Source: Prosopocoilus inquinatus (Eukaryota > Arthropoda > Insecta > Coleoptera > Lucanidae). From it: a DNA stretch of 64,000 nucleotides. Numbering within the stretch: the stretch's first letter is position 1; each line of letters begins with the position of its first letter. The stretch is from contig JAYKNF010000013.1 of assembly GCA_036172665.1 (NCBI GenBank), forward strand, positions 682,001-746,000. Reading direction: 5' to 3'. Below, in pieces: positions 44,543-55,402 of this stretch. The translations under genes were made by a program, and so were the position numbers. The notes beneath the pieces were generated by a model that did not search any database, was not told the origin of the DNA, and saw only the letters and a list, made by a program, of their open reading frames with translations.

Positions 44543-46878
44543 GGTTATCGTGTTTCCGCCACAAACGTGCAAATACAAGCTGCAACTTACTTGGAGGACG
44601 CTTCACTCGCTTTAGACTATTCGGTTCATCAGAATCATGACAATCAAGACATATCCTTTTATAAACAAAAGCAACTACTGAACTATAGAGACAAAATAGA
44701 TATACTTCAGAACTTGGCGATTCCAGATAGAAAATTTGATTTTCCTACCACAAAGTTCGGCTCCAAAATGAGAAAATTTAATTATTCATGGTTAGATACT
44801 TATAAGTGGCTGGCTTATTCCAAATCTAATGATGGTGTCTATTGTAAATATTGTTTTATTTTCGCGCCACAACAGGTCGGAAGTACTTCATCTCAAAATT
44901 CTGACCAGCTCGTGATTCTTCCATATAGAAATTGGAAAAATGCTTTAGAGAATTTTCGGAATCATTAAAATTGTCACTACCATCTAACTGCTACTATAAA
45001 AGCTGACAATTTTTTAGCAATTCAATCTGGTAATTTGCAATCTATAGAAACTCAAGTCGACATCGCTAGAGTTCAGCAGATTCGCGAAAACCAAGAGAAA
45101 CTGGATCCTATTATAAAAACTGTGGTATTGTGTGGACGACAGTATTTGCCATTGCGCGCACATAGAGACTATGGGGAGTTTAACATTACCATTGAACCGG
45201 AAGAAAATGAGGGAAATTTTCGTGCACTGCTACGGGCACGTATTCAGTCCGCCGATAATAAGCTAAAATTACATTTCGAGACATGTGGTCGAAATGCTAC
45301 ATACATTAGTTGGAAAATACAAAATGAAATTATTGAAGCTTGTGACATAATAATAACGAGAAAAATTTCCAGTGAAGTAAATACTGCCAAGTGTTTCACA
45401 ATATTGGCCGATGAAACTGTCGACATATCATCAGTTGAACAACTTTCGTTGTGTGTGAGGTATCTTAGAGAATATGAACCAAATTTGTACAAGATTTGTG
45501 AACATTTCCTACATTTTGTTCCTGTTCCATCCACATCTGGAGAAGCTTTAGCTAATGCAATTTTAACTGGACTAAAACAGTGCAATATTGACATTTCTTA
45601 TCTAAGAGGTCAAGGATATGACGGGGCTTCCAATATGAGTGGGGCATTGAAAGGTGTACAAGCTTTAATTATGGAACAGTATAAGACGGCTATATACGTA
45701 CATTGTGCATCGCACAGCTTAAACCTTGCTCTTTCCAATGCATCCGAAGTGCAAGCAATAAGGAATTGCGTAGGGACTATTGAAAAAGTATATGTTTTCT
45801 TTAACACACCGAAAAAGCAAATAGTACTAAAAAATAATGTCCAAGCTTTACTACCAGAATCACACAGTAATCGATTGAAACAATTATGTCCAACGAGATG
45901 GGTACAAAGACATGATTCTGTCGTGATTATGGTTCAACTACTAAAGCCAGTCTTTATTTCGCTACAAGAAATATCTTCATGGAAAGACAAAGATTCCAGT
46001 TCAAGCGCATTCGTTCTTATCGGTGCGTTGAGCCAACCACATTTTATTATTTCTCTTTTGTGCTTAGAAAGGCTTCTGGGATTTACTCTTCCTCTCAGCA
46101 AAATACTTCAAACGAAAGATATCGATCTCGCATATGCAATGAGTAATGCTGAAGATGTGATCTCATCCGTACAAAACGTACGTGAAAATGCTAACGATGA
46201 GTTTACTAAAATTTTTGAAGAGGCTAAGCAGAAAGCTGAAATATTTGGTAGTAATATCAAAATACCAAGAGTAACAGCGAAACAAATACATCGAAGTAAT
46301 ATACCACTGAAAATTGCATAAAATATTACCAGCTTTCAATATTTTTACCATGGATAGATTCTTTTCTAACCAACCTAAAAGACCGATTTTCCAAACACAA
46401 AACAATATTTAGTAACTTTATGGTTCTGCTTCCTACTAGTGGAAAATCTGTTACACAGAAACAAATAGACGATTTTCATATCTTAGTGTCCTTCTATCAG
46501 CAAGATGTACAAGAATTGAGTAAAAATGTGTTAGAAGCAGAATTACGTCTCTGGTACCAAAAATTTATTAAAATTGGTAATTACCCCCCTGTTCCAAAAA
46601 GTGCAATCGATGCCATAAATGTTTGCAATGCTGATATGTATCCAAATATTTTCACGTTGCTCAAAATATTTTCAACAATACCCGTCTCTACAAACACAGC
46701 AGAAAGAACATTTTCAACTTTACGAAGACTCAAATCATATTTAAGAAATACAATGGGAGAAAACAGGCTAAATGGACTTGCAAATTTAAACATTCATAGA
46801 GAGGTACATATAGATTCTAATGAAGTACTATCTATTCTAAAAGAGAAAGGCTCCAGGAGGTTGGATTTCGTCTTGTGA
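44543..46878 (+). pseudogene. hAT transposase, DUF4371/ZMYM1-like, two lesions
   Basis: A pyrimidine-rich acceptor (..TTTTTAAG) precedes 44543. The N-terminal part has a TTF-type zinc finger (Tyr-Cys-Lys-Tyr-Cys-Phe-Ile-Phe, ~44835). The middle is a DUF4371-like RNase-H core with Leu-Ala-Asp-Glu-Thr (first acidic site), Gly-Tyr-Asp-Gly-Ala-Ser-Asn-Met and His-Cys-Ala-Ser-His-Ser-Leu-Asn. The C-terminus is the hAT dimerisation domain (Asn-Thr-Ala-Glu-Arg-x-Phe-Ser). A TAA at about 44966-44968 interrupts an otherwise continuous frame, and one frameshift lies near 46303-46320. About 780 residues in total, typical of the subfamily. It cuts and pastes the element whose 8-bp duplications flank 37176-47063. 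Lesions are few, so loss of activity was recent. Confidence 0.9.
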
Positions 46879-47071
46879 ATTGTGATTTGTGATCAAATTC
46901 CATTCTTTTTTGCAGTTTTCTTGAGTGTAAAGAAATAAAAGTTTTTTTTTAATATCTCGGTAGTTTACTTATTTTGCTCCGCTTTGTATACGAGACGACC
47001 AAAACATAAGAAGTGTACTGTGCCCCTCCCACAATTAAGTTCTGGGTTCTGGGTGCGCCACTGCGTGTCGT

Positions 47072-47631
47072 ACGACTCACGTACGTCGTATTAACGTCAC
47101 TTTCGGAACAAATGACGTCAATCCGGCCGGAAGCTGTTGGTTAGCGGTGTATTTACATTTCAAGATGTTTTGAAAGAGGTGAATGGCCTAATGTATAGAG
47201 GCAGGTTGTCTTCATCGTGCTGAAGTTTGCAAGCGATTGCAGGGGATTGACTACAAGGGTGTGTATTTTTTCTTTTTCTTCGTACAGAAATAGTATTGTC
47301 GAGTCAATAAACTCTTACAAATGCGAATTTTTGTATTGGAATGCTACGTATGTGTATTACTGTGAGCTGTAAAATTTCCCGAAACTGCTGAATCGGTATA
47401 TTTGCTAGCGCTCGGTACTATTAATAATTCACAAGGATGACAGAAACAAACGTTTTAATAAGAAATTTCATTTTCATCTTATTTTTTCTACAATTGAATA
47501 TAATACAAAAAATTCTCCGACCATGAATATGAATTAATTAATAAGAGAGAAGTGAAGTTTAACATATCACATGTGTTGCAATTATAACTGTCATTTATTT
47601 TTATTTTTGCTAAGCGAACATTTTTATTGTA
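47072..47631. other. No gene recognised
   Basis: AT-rich spacer between the hAT element and the DD41D element; ATTAACGTCAC near 47090 mirrors GACGTTATTAAT left of the hAT insertion, so the hAT target was itself palindromic. Confidence 0.4.
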
Positions 47632-47633
47632 TA

Positions 47634-49728
47634 CAGGGTGTGGATAAAGTATGGAACAAAATTCATATTTCTGTTATCTTGGGTTTGATGAAAAAATCTT
47701 GAAACAGGTCGATTTTAGTTTTGTCCCGTGCATTTTATGACATAGTGAATTTCATTCTGTAGCCATCTGATTGCATTCAGGTGTGACGTCATCAGTTTTT
47801 TCAAATGGTAACATCCGACTTTTATTATCCCTTGTCGTTAAGTATTCCATTGTGCATACAACGGTATAAAAAGTTTGGTATCTTACATAACAATTTTTTG
47901 GAGAAAAACACTTTCGAATTTAAAAAAATTAAAATTTTATTCCTATGATAAACTAATCAAAAAATGATAAACTAATCAAAAATTATCAACAAATTAGATA
48001 AAATATCAACGGAGGTGTTCAAACTATCCACCGTTGGCCATTTGACATTGGCCAAGACGGACGTACACACTTTCTACGGAACGTCGTATTGTCTCTGGGT
48101 CAATATTACGAATTTCCTCGTAAACGCGAGTTTTCAGGTCATCCAAGTCGTGTGGCTTATTTGTGTACACCTTTGATTTCACATGACCCCATAGAAAAAA
48201 AATCAAGTGGGGTGAGATCTGGCGAGCGGGCAGGCCAGTCAATTGTTCCCCTTCGTCCTATCCATCTCCCTGGGAAAATTTCGTCGAGATACCTGCGAAC
48301 ATGCTGGCCAAAATGTGGAGGTGCTCCATCTTGTTGGAACCAGATTCTGGGATGAGGCGCATAAGGATTGGCTTCGTCCGGAAACAGTATTACCAATGCT
48401 GGCACGACATCAAATCTTAGAAAATCTAAATATCTTTCAGCGTTTAAATTTCCCTCGAGAAAGACAGGTCCCACAATGCGATCTCCTATTATTCCCGCCC
48501 ACACATTAACTTTTTTTGGGTTTGGGTGTGACCCTCCCGAACCCATCGAGGATTTTCGCCCGACCAATATCTACAATTATGGCGATTCACCTGACCGTTT
48601 ACTTTAAAAGTTGCTTCGTCGCTAAAAAACACATTACTGAGAAATTCGGGATTCTCATCGCATCGTAGCATCAATTGTTCACAGAACTCGTTTCGACGGT
48701 CAAAGTCATCTTCATTCTGTTCCTGAACGAGATGGACTTTATATGGATGAAGTTTTTACTTCTTCAAGTACTTTGCGACTGTGGAAAAGTCGACTGCATT
48801 ATCTCTGGCAATGTTTCTTGTTGAAGTGTGGGGATTGTTTTGAACTTCCAAGAGAATGTTCAGCCTAGTACCTTCTTCAGTTCTTGGACGACCTTGTTTG
48901 GGTCTGTCTTTCACACTGCCAGTTTCTGCGAATTTTGCCACAATTTTGCTCACCGTTGATCGCGAAATAGGTGTTCGGTTTGCATTTTCTGCATTGAACA
49001 ATTGACAGGCTTCTTCATGGCTACGTATTTTATCACCAAAGCCAACCATAATAAGAATTTGAATTCTGTCTTGTTCGCTCAAATAAGCCATTTTCGTGAT
49101 TCACTTTCAACACTACCAAATTTCCGTTCTAGTCAAAACGAATACTCAGGTGCAGTACTTGATATACGGTTATAAGCTAATTGACAGTACTTTGACATTA
49201 ATTTCGTCTACGCCATAGTTACTTGCGTTTTTCAATTGTAAAAAAACATCATCAACCGGAAATTTAAAAAATCATTCGGTTCTAGGAACAAACGATAAGG
49301 CCTGCATAGGGTTTTTTTGTTTCCCTTATGTCGACTGGTCGATGTCTCGATTGAAGACAATCCGAGGTACACCTCAGACGTATCTAATTTGTTGATAATT
49401 TTTGATTAGTTTATCATAGGAATAAAATTTTAATTTTTTTAAATTCGAAAGTGTTTTTCTCCAAAAAATTGTTATGTAAGATACCAAACTTTTTATACCG
49501 TTGTATGCACAATGGAATACTTAACGACAAGGGATAATAAAAGTCGGATGTTACCATTTGAAAAAACTGATGACGTCACACCTGGGTGCAATCAGATGGC
49601 CACAGAATAAAATTCACTATGTCATAAAGTGCATGGGACAAAATTAAAATCGATTTGTTTCAGGATTTTTTCATCAAACTCAAGATAACAGAAATATGAA
49701 TTTTGTTCCATACTTTATCCACACCCTG
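47634..49728 (-). mobile_element. DD41D (rosa/Visitor-like) Tc1/mariner element with ~340-bp inverted repeats
   Basis: 2,095 bp. Ends CAGGGTGTGGATAAAG and complement, flanked by TA (47632-47633 and 49729-49730). Inverted repeats run about 47634-47990 and 49385-49728 with only a few mismatches. A single transposase reading lies between them on the minus strand. Long inverted repeats and D-41-D spacing fit the rosa/Visitor branch. Confidence 0.9.
48024..49091 (-). pseudogene. DD41D transposase with one stop and two frameshifts
   Basis: Starts at an ATG (49089-49091) with a helix-turn-helix paired-type domain (Ser-Arg-Ser-Thr-Val-Ser-Lys-Ile-Val) and a Gly-Arg-Pro-Arg linker. The first catalytic Asp is in Phe-Ser-Asp-Glu-Ala-Thr-Phe (~48620). 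The second is in Gln-Gln-Asp-Gly-Ala-Pro-Pro-His (~48330) and the third in Pro-Leu-Asp-Phe-Phe (~48205), with 41 residues between these two. A TAA at 48756-48758 interrupts the frame. One frameshift lies near 48515 and another in a T-run near 48195. The whole would be ~355 residues, ending at 48024. The catalytic residues are all retained. Confidence 0.9.
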
Positions 49729-49730
49729 TA

Positions 49731-50700
49731 GATATAACGATGATGATGTGTTTAGTCTATTTCTATTAATAGAAAGGTGAAGAATAAAAAAGATACTCTT
49801 TAAACAAACAGTATTAATTTATTTATTTTTCATAGAAAATACATTATGAACACGAGCGTATTTAAATATTAAGTAATGTATAACTTAAAATATTTAGAAT
49901 TTCTTATTAAAATCTAGAATATACCATTGATACAATGAATTCACACGATTGTTAGCACAATTTAATGTGTTATCTGAATGTAGATTACAATGATTATTTG
50001 CAGAACGACTTTTCAGATATTTTAAACTAGGACACCCAAACTGATCTAAATCAATAACATTATTACTTAAAAATGTACTTAACACTTCCTTTGACTAACA
50101 CTGTTCCGTTTCCAATTATGCTCTTAATGTAAATGCTTACATTTTCTTGTGGTAAATAATAATCGTGTGAGATTTCCCATTCCAGTCCGTGTAAATTTTT
50201 TGTTGTCCATTCGATATGCTTTCTTAATTGAGAACAGAACCAGGATGACTTGCGGTGTGGATGTGAACGTGATGGACATGTTTTGTATTCATATCGAGTA
50301 TTGCTACTTCTTTTATGATGAAGTGGCTTTGTTTATATTGAAATCCTTGAATATCAATGATGTACATTCTTACTGCTTTATTGTCTTGCAATAAAAATGA
50401 AGTAACACCTCGGCAATCATTTTATACTAACCACTACTGATTATTACTATTAGTTTTAGCACTACTTTTTTAGCGAGGGTTACGCAATGTTATCCTTACC
50501 TATCCAACCGTTATGTGTATCCAGTCCTAACCATTTCACAAATACTTTATTTCTATTTCTTTTTAAAACTTTTCCCACAAGATAAACATCAATTTTTGCA
50601 ATTGTTGTTTATAAAATACGCCTAAAATTTCCTGTTTCCTGACATTGCTTAATAAATACGTTATCGGGTTAGTGAGTTGAACCTTTCGAATTGTAAATAC
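49731..50700. other. No gene recognised
   Basis: AT-rich spacer. An 81-residue frame at 50149-50394 and a 63-residue frame on the minus strand match no family. Confidence 0.4.
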
Positions 50701-51030
50701 TGTTACGAATTTGGGGGTTCACAAATTATAGTCGTTTAAATGGCAGAACACTTTAATTACAAGCTGTCGCTTTACACAATTAACAACACAATAGTAATGG
50801 GCTTGTCTATTGAATAACACTTTTACAAAATGTACTTACTATTTATTCGAGGTATGAACCCTTCGCTTGCCAACCACTGACTAAACTCCTGGCGGACCAT
50901 ACGGCTTTTATAGCAGAGCCCTCTTTTGCTCGAACTTACTAGAAGGCCCCGTAGCTGCGGTAACGTTCTGTGACGCAAGGTGGCGAGACTGATGCTAAAA
51001 TAGGTTTGTTTGTACGTCACGGCTGTAATA
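50701..51030 (-). repeat. 3' LTR of Gypsy remnant 3
   Basis: 330 bp starting TGTTACGAATTT on the plus strand and ending GTAATA (ancestral GTAACA). Closely similar to the solo LTR at 62830-63160. The adjacent CCCCCCCTCTTAG (51033-51045) is the complement of a polypurine tract. Confidence 0.85.
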
Positions 51031-51150
51031 CTGCCCCCCCTCTTAGTTCTGTTCTAATAGAATACGGAGCCAAACGGTCGATGTGGATCACTTTCTTCTT
51101 CCCACGAGGTAGCTTTTGTATTCTATAGACCACGTCATTGATCCTCTTAA

Positions 51151-52167
51151 TTATTGATAGGGTCCATCCCAAGGCGCTTGAAGTTTGGGGCACAGACCAC
51201 GAGTCCTTCTAGGGTTATACAGCCACACCTGGTCCCTTTCTTGGAATCTTGTTTCATTGGCTCGTCGATCGTAGCAGGTCTTCATTTTGTCTGTCGCCAA
51301 ACTGATGTTACGACGGACGTATTCGTGAGTGTTCATTAAACGGCATTCAAGTTCTTGCGAGTATTCACTTAGTCCCAGTCGAGTTTCTGGTCGCCCAAAT
51401 TTTAAGTCACAAGGCAGACGCATTTCTCTTCCGAGCAAGACACTGTATGGGGTTCGTTTAGTAGTGTCATGCTGAGCAGAACGGTACGCTATCAGGAAAA
51501 GGGAAAGATGTTCGTCCCAGTCCCGTTGGTTCTTCGAAACATCTTTAGCCCAACGTATTTCCAAGGTCCTATTGAAACGCTCCAACATTCCATCTGCCTG
51601 TGGGTGCAAGGGAGTTGTTCGCGTTTTTAAAATGCCTAGTAACTTGGTCAATTCCTGGAAAACGTGTCCTTGAAAGTTCCTGCCTTGGTCGGAATGGATT
51701 TCAATGGGTACTCCAAATCTTGTTATCCAATTCTCTATCAAGGCACTCACAACGGTTATTGACTCTTGGTTTGGCAAAGCATAACTTTTTGGCCATTTGG
51801 TGAAATAATCGGTCACTACTATAATGTATTTGTTTCCATGGTTGGTTTCTGGAAGTGGGCCGGCTATGTCAATGGTAATCCTCTCGAATGGTGCTCCAAC
51901 GTTGTAAGGATGTAATTTTTCGCGGGTCCGGAAACTGCAGCACATGTAGTACACCTGGAACACCAATTTTCCACTCAGTTCTACATTCGCCCAGTAGAAC
52001 CTTTCTCGTACTTTCGACAGTGTCTTGTTGATGCCCAAATGTCCACCGGACATACCGTCATGAATCTCTTCCAGGACCTCAGCGACCCTTACCCTTGGAA
52101 GCACGAGTTGGTCCTTCATCAGACTTCCATCAGGTGTTTCCCATTTTCTCATTAGCAACCCCTTCAT
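51151..52167 (-). pseudogene. Integrase, Gypsy remnant 3
   Basis: 338-residue open frame. The His of the zinc region is seen in Gly-Gly-His-Leu-Gly, but the Cys pair region is altered (substituted near 51950). The catalytic core has Asp (Ile-Asp-Ile-Ala-Gly), Asp (Ser-Asp-Gln-Gly-Arg-Asn) and Glu (Leu-Glu-Arg-Phe-Asn-Arg), and the C-terminal Trp-Leu-Tyr-Asn-Pro block follows. The frame continues toward the LTR out of phase. It would join the cDNA to the host chromosome if intact. Confidence 0.85.
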
Positions 52168-53560
52168 TAACTCCCAAGAATCCCATTGTGCCCAATAAGT
52201 TTTAAATACTGGATTCTTTCCCGATATCTCTACCCACGTGGGACGTTGCTGTCTTTCCTTCCATTCAATTATGGTTTTTATTTCAGGATCTTCTGGCTAT
52301 TCCCTCTTAATGGTCTCGGTTTGCCACCTATCTACTATGGCGCCAGTTCTTCTGTCGGCATTATTATGGACTCGACCTGGACGATGTTCGATTGTAAAAT
52401 CGTACTCCTGTAATCTTTCTATCCATCTGGCAAGCTGGCCTTCTATGTTCTTAAACTGAGGCAATCACTTCAATGCTGCATGGTCTATTCGAAGATGAAA
52501 CTGCCGGCCATAAAGATACTTGTGAAAATGTTCTGTTGCCTTCACTATGGCAAGAAGCTCCTTTCTGGTTACACATTAGTTCCTTTCAGCTTTCGACAAA
52601 ACTTTACTGAAGTAACCAATAACACGTTCTTGCCCGTCTTGCACTTGTGACAATACGCCTCCAATCCCGTAGTTGCTAGCATCACTATCAATAATAAACT
52701 TGCCCTCTTATCTTGGATACGACAATATAGGACCAGTCACTAAAAGATCCTTCAGATTGTCAAAGGCTTCTTGGCAGTCCTCACTCCGGAAAAATGTGGA
52801 TTTTCCTTTGATCAGTGCATGTAAAGGTTTCGCTGCCCTTGCAAAGTCCTTAACGAATCGTCTGTAATAGGTGCAGAGCCCCAAGAAACTTCTTAATTCA
52901 TGCACATTTTTCGATGGTGGCCAGTTCTTAACAGCTCAAATCTTGTACGGGTCGGTCGCCACTCCTGCCTCAGATGCCATGTCCAAGGTAATTCACTTCC
53001 TTCTAGAAAAACTTGCATTTGGCTGGATTTAATTTTAGCTCCGCCTCTTCATCTTTGGAAAACGTTTCTCGGATTTGCAAGGTGTTCTTTGAAGGTTCTT
53101 CCAACCACAATCACATCATCTAAGTATACGAGGCAAGTCTTCCAGCTAAGTCCACGCAATACCAATTCCATCAGCCGCTCAAAAGTGGCTGGTGCGTTGC
53201 ATAGACCAAAAGGCATCACCTTGAACTGCCATAGACCAGTACCTGTGGTGAAGGCTGTCTTTTCCTTGTCTTCGGGATGTATTCCAACTTGCCTATATCC
53301 ACTTTTCAAGTCCAAAGTAGAGAACCAACTCGCACCGGATAAGGTGTCAATGGTGTCATCAATCCCAGGAAAGAGATAGCTGTCCTTTTTCGTGATATCA
53401 TTTAATCGCCTGTAGCCCATACAGAAACGCGTGCTGCCATCCTTTTTAGTTACAAATACGACAGGAGATGCCCATGGTCTTTTCGATGGTTCAATAATTC
53501 CTTGGCCCTGCATGTTCTTGATTAACTTGTCAGCCTCTTCTCTCCTCGTCAATGGCAGTC
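52168..53560 (-). pseudogene. Reverse transcriptase and RNase H, Gypsy remnant 3
   Basis: RT is readable at 53552-53049 with Trp-Ala-Ser-Pro-Val-Val, Phe-Ser-Thr-Leu-Asp-Leu-Lys-Ser-Gly-Tyr and the catalytic Tyr-Leu-Asp-Asp. It continues at 52905-52708 (Arg-Ser-Phe-Leu-Gly-Leu-Cys-Thr-Tyr-Tyr-Arg). RNase H fragments are visible at about 52690-52370 in several frames. At least three frameshifts and a few stops separate the pieces. Confidence 0.8.
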
Positions 53561-53585
53561 TTCGTGCGGGTTAACGAATTGGATT

Positions 53586-54410
53586 CTAATCGTCAGTGTT
53601 TATTCTGTGCTGAACAATGTCCGTCCGGGTTAAGTCTTCATCGGTAAAGGCGAAGATTCTTTTGAATTTTCGAGACAGTCCTCTTATGTCTTCTGTTTCC
53701 ATGGATGCTAACGATGTTGTTACCTCTTCCAGCAATTTCTCTAGTAGTGGTGGTAGAGTGTCAGACTGATGCCGAGCGGATGCATTGTTTACTCGAATGT
53801 GGTTCACAGAAGCAATTGCTTCACATTTGCCCACCACTGTTACGCTGTGTATGGTCACTGGGTAACTGTTGACATTTGCAAGACGAATAGGAATTGTTTC
53901 TTGGATCTTCACCAGAGTCCCAACCAGTAAAATTCCTTTCTTGGCGCTACTGATCTAAGTTGGCTCTATGATTCCGGCAGGATAGCTGCTAAGATTGCCT
54001 TCTAACTTCGCCAGAATTAACTTATCGGTTAAGGCTGGAATGTATATACTTTCTTCCAATATTACTTTTAAAACTGTAGATAAATTTCCAATAACGTGGA
54101 GAGGTATTTCTTCAGATCCAATTCGTAGAACTTTATCTTTTAAATCTACAACCAAGCCGTTTTTATTCATGAAATCCACTCCCAGTATGAAGTCGTCAAC
54201 AATGTCTGCCACTAACACTCTGTGTCTTAATTTCATACTTCCAATCTTCATGTCAATTTCGGTTCCATCACAAACTGGAGTAACCTCGCCAGTAGCTGTT
54301 TGGATGTGATATACCTTTCCATTATTTACTAGCTTCCATTTCGGTAAAAGTTCTGTTTTCATGATGGACACATTCGGTCCGTATCAATTGTGAATTGGAA
54401 AGATCCCTCA
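53586..54410 (-). pseudogene. Protease and linker, Gypsy remnant 3
   Basis: The protease flap and C-terminal segment (Phe-Ile-Leu-Gly-Val-Asp-Phe-Met) are clear at 54371-53955. The active-site triad near 54385 reads Asp-Thr-Asp rather than Asp-Thr-Gly and is followed by a frameshift, so the enzyme would be dead. 53912-53586 is the linker to RT. Confidence 0.75.
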
Positions 54411-54539
54411 CCAAGTTTTCCATGTACTATCAAGCTATTTTCATTGTTACTTATCCTGGAAATGGAGACAATCTTGGGGCTATCTGTAGAATCAGTCAGC
54501 ATGCGCCCCTTCTTGCCGACTGGTTTTAGTTTAAATGCT

Positions 54540-54774
54540 CACTGTCATTGGCTTGGCGCGCCCGTTTGCGACGGCAATTGGAACTCACATGACCTGACTT
54601 GCCACAATTCCAACAAGTTATGATTCGCCTGGGACTGACCACCTTCTCTTCCAGCTGCTTCAGTCTTTCAAGAACTTCTATCAGTCCAGTACCATCATCA
54701 GCTTTTACTTCTCGTACCCGTACTAGGCTTCTAGATGCTTGCTTGGCCGCCTCGAATTCCAGTGCACGGGTCGC
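54540..54774 (-). pseudogene. Gag C-terminus with CCHC zinc knuckle, Gypsy remnant 3
   Basis: Reads Ala-Leu-Glu-Phe-Glu-Ala-Ala-Lys, the same landmark as in Gag of copies 1 and 2, then a helix and a CX2CX4HX4C knuckle (about 54580-54622), the RNA-binding motif of nucleocapsid. The frame begins abruptly at about 54774, where the sequence changes to a different Gypsy family. Confidence 0.8.
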
Positions 54775-55400
54775 ACTTCGATGTGAAGCGGTTCTTTTAA
54801 CGTAATACGAACAGGATTTATATTTGCGTTAATCATAATGGTAATTATTTCTTCCTTTTTCACGTTCACCAAAGCGGTTGGAGTTTCGACTTTATTGCCA
54901 AATTTTACACAATTTATAATGCCTTGAGAAATATTTTTATCTACTGGTAACTTGACGATTTGTTCTGATTTCGCGAAAGAGTGATTTGAAAATTAAATTC
55001 CGATTGTTTTGTTTGTCCCCCTTCAAAATATATAGGTATTTTAGCCTCTGGGGTGACTAAGCTTTTCGAATTCAAATTAATCGAAGCGTTTAATAATTTC
55101 AATAAATCAACTCCAATTAAACCGTTGTACTTAAGGTTAAAGTCAAAAATGTAAAATTTATGTTTCTGGTTTCGTTTAAAAATTTTTTAAAGCGGGATGG
55201 TTACACTATAACCGTGAACTGAAGTATTGTGAGCAGATTGAATTTGAAATGGATCTTGGCGAACATAATTATTATAGATTTTTTTCCACAATTTCTGAAT
55301 TTATAAGCGTTTTTGTTGAATCAGTGTCGATCATGAATTTTGAATTAGTTTCAGGCAATATTATGTATGGTAATTTTTACAGAGAAGTCGAATTTATTTC
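54775..55400 (-). pseudogene. Protease-like segment, Gypsy remnant 4
   Basis: The conserved Asn-Gly-Leu-Ile-Gly-Val-Asp-Leu-Leu segment of Gypsy proteases is readable near 55130, followed by a linker to ~54775. Frameshifts and a stop occur. The catalytic Asp-Thr-Gly was not identified. Confidence 0.6.
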
Positions 55401-55402
55401 TA

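Larger units (their letters stand above)
37176..47063 (+). mobile_element. hAT transposon with perfect 8-bp target duplication, interrupted by a Gypsy element
   Basis: Termini CAGTGGCGCACCCA (37176) and TGGGTGCGCCACTG (ends 47063) are inverted, and the flanks CGTGTCGT (37168-37175 and 47064-47071) are identical. After removing the Gypsy insertion (37818-44201 plus one copy of its target duplication) the hAT element is ~3.5 kb and encodes a DUF4371/ZMYM1-like transposase. The left subterminal region carries a G-run of ~14 and a C-run of ~10 that could pair. Confidence 0.9.
50701..54774 (-). mobile_element. Gypsy remnant 3: gag zinc knuckle to 3' LTR (5' part missing)
   Basis: Read on the minus strand: gag C-terminus with CCHC knuckle, protease, RT, RNase H, integrase, polypurine tract, LTR. 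Related to copies 1 and 2 in gag and pol but a different family: it has a zinc knuckle, no macro domain is visible, and the LTR is different. Many stops and frameshifts. The 5' end is replaced at about 54774 by another Gypsy family. Confidence 0.85.
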
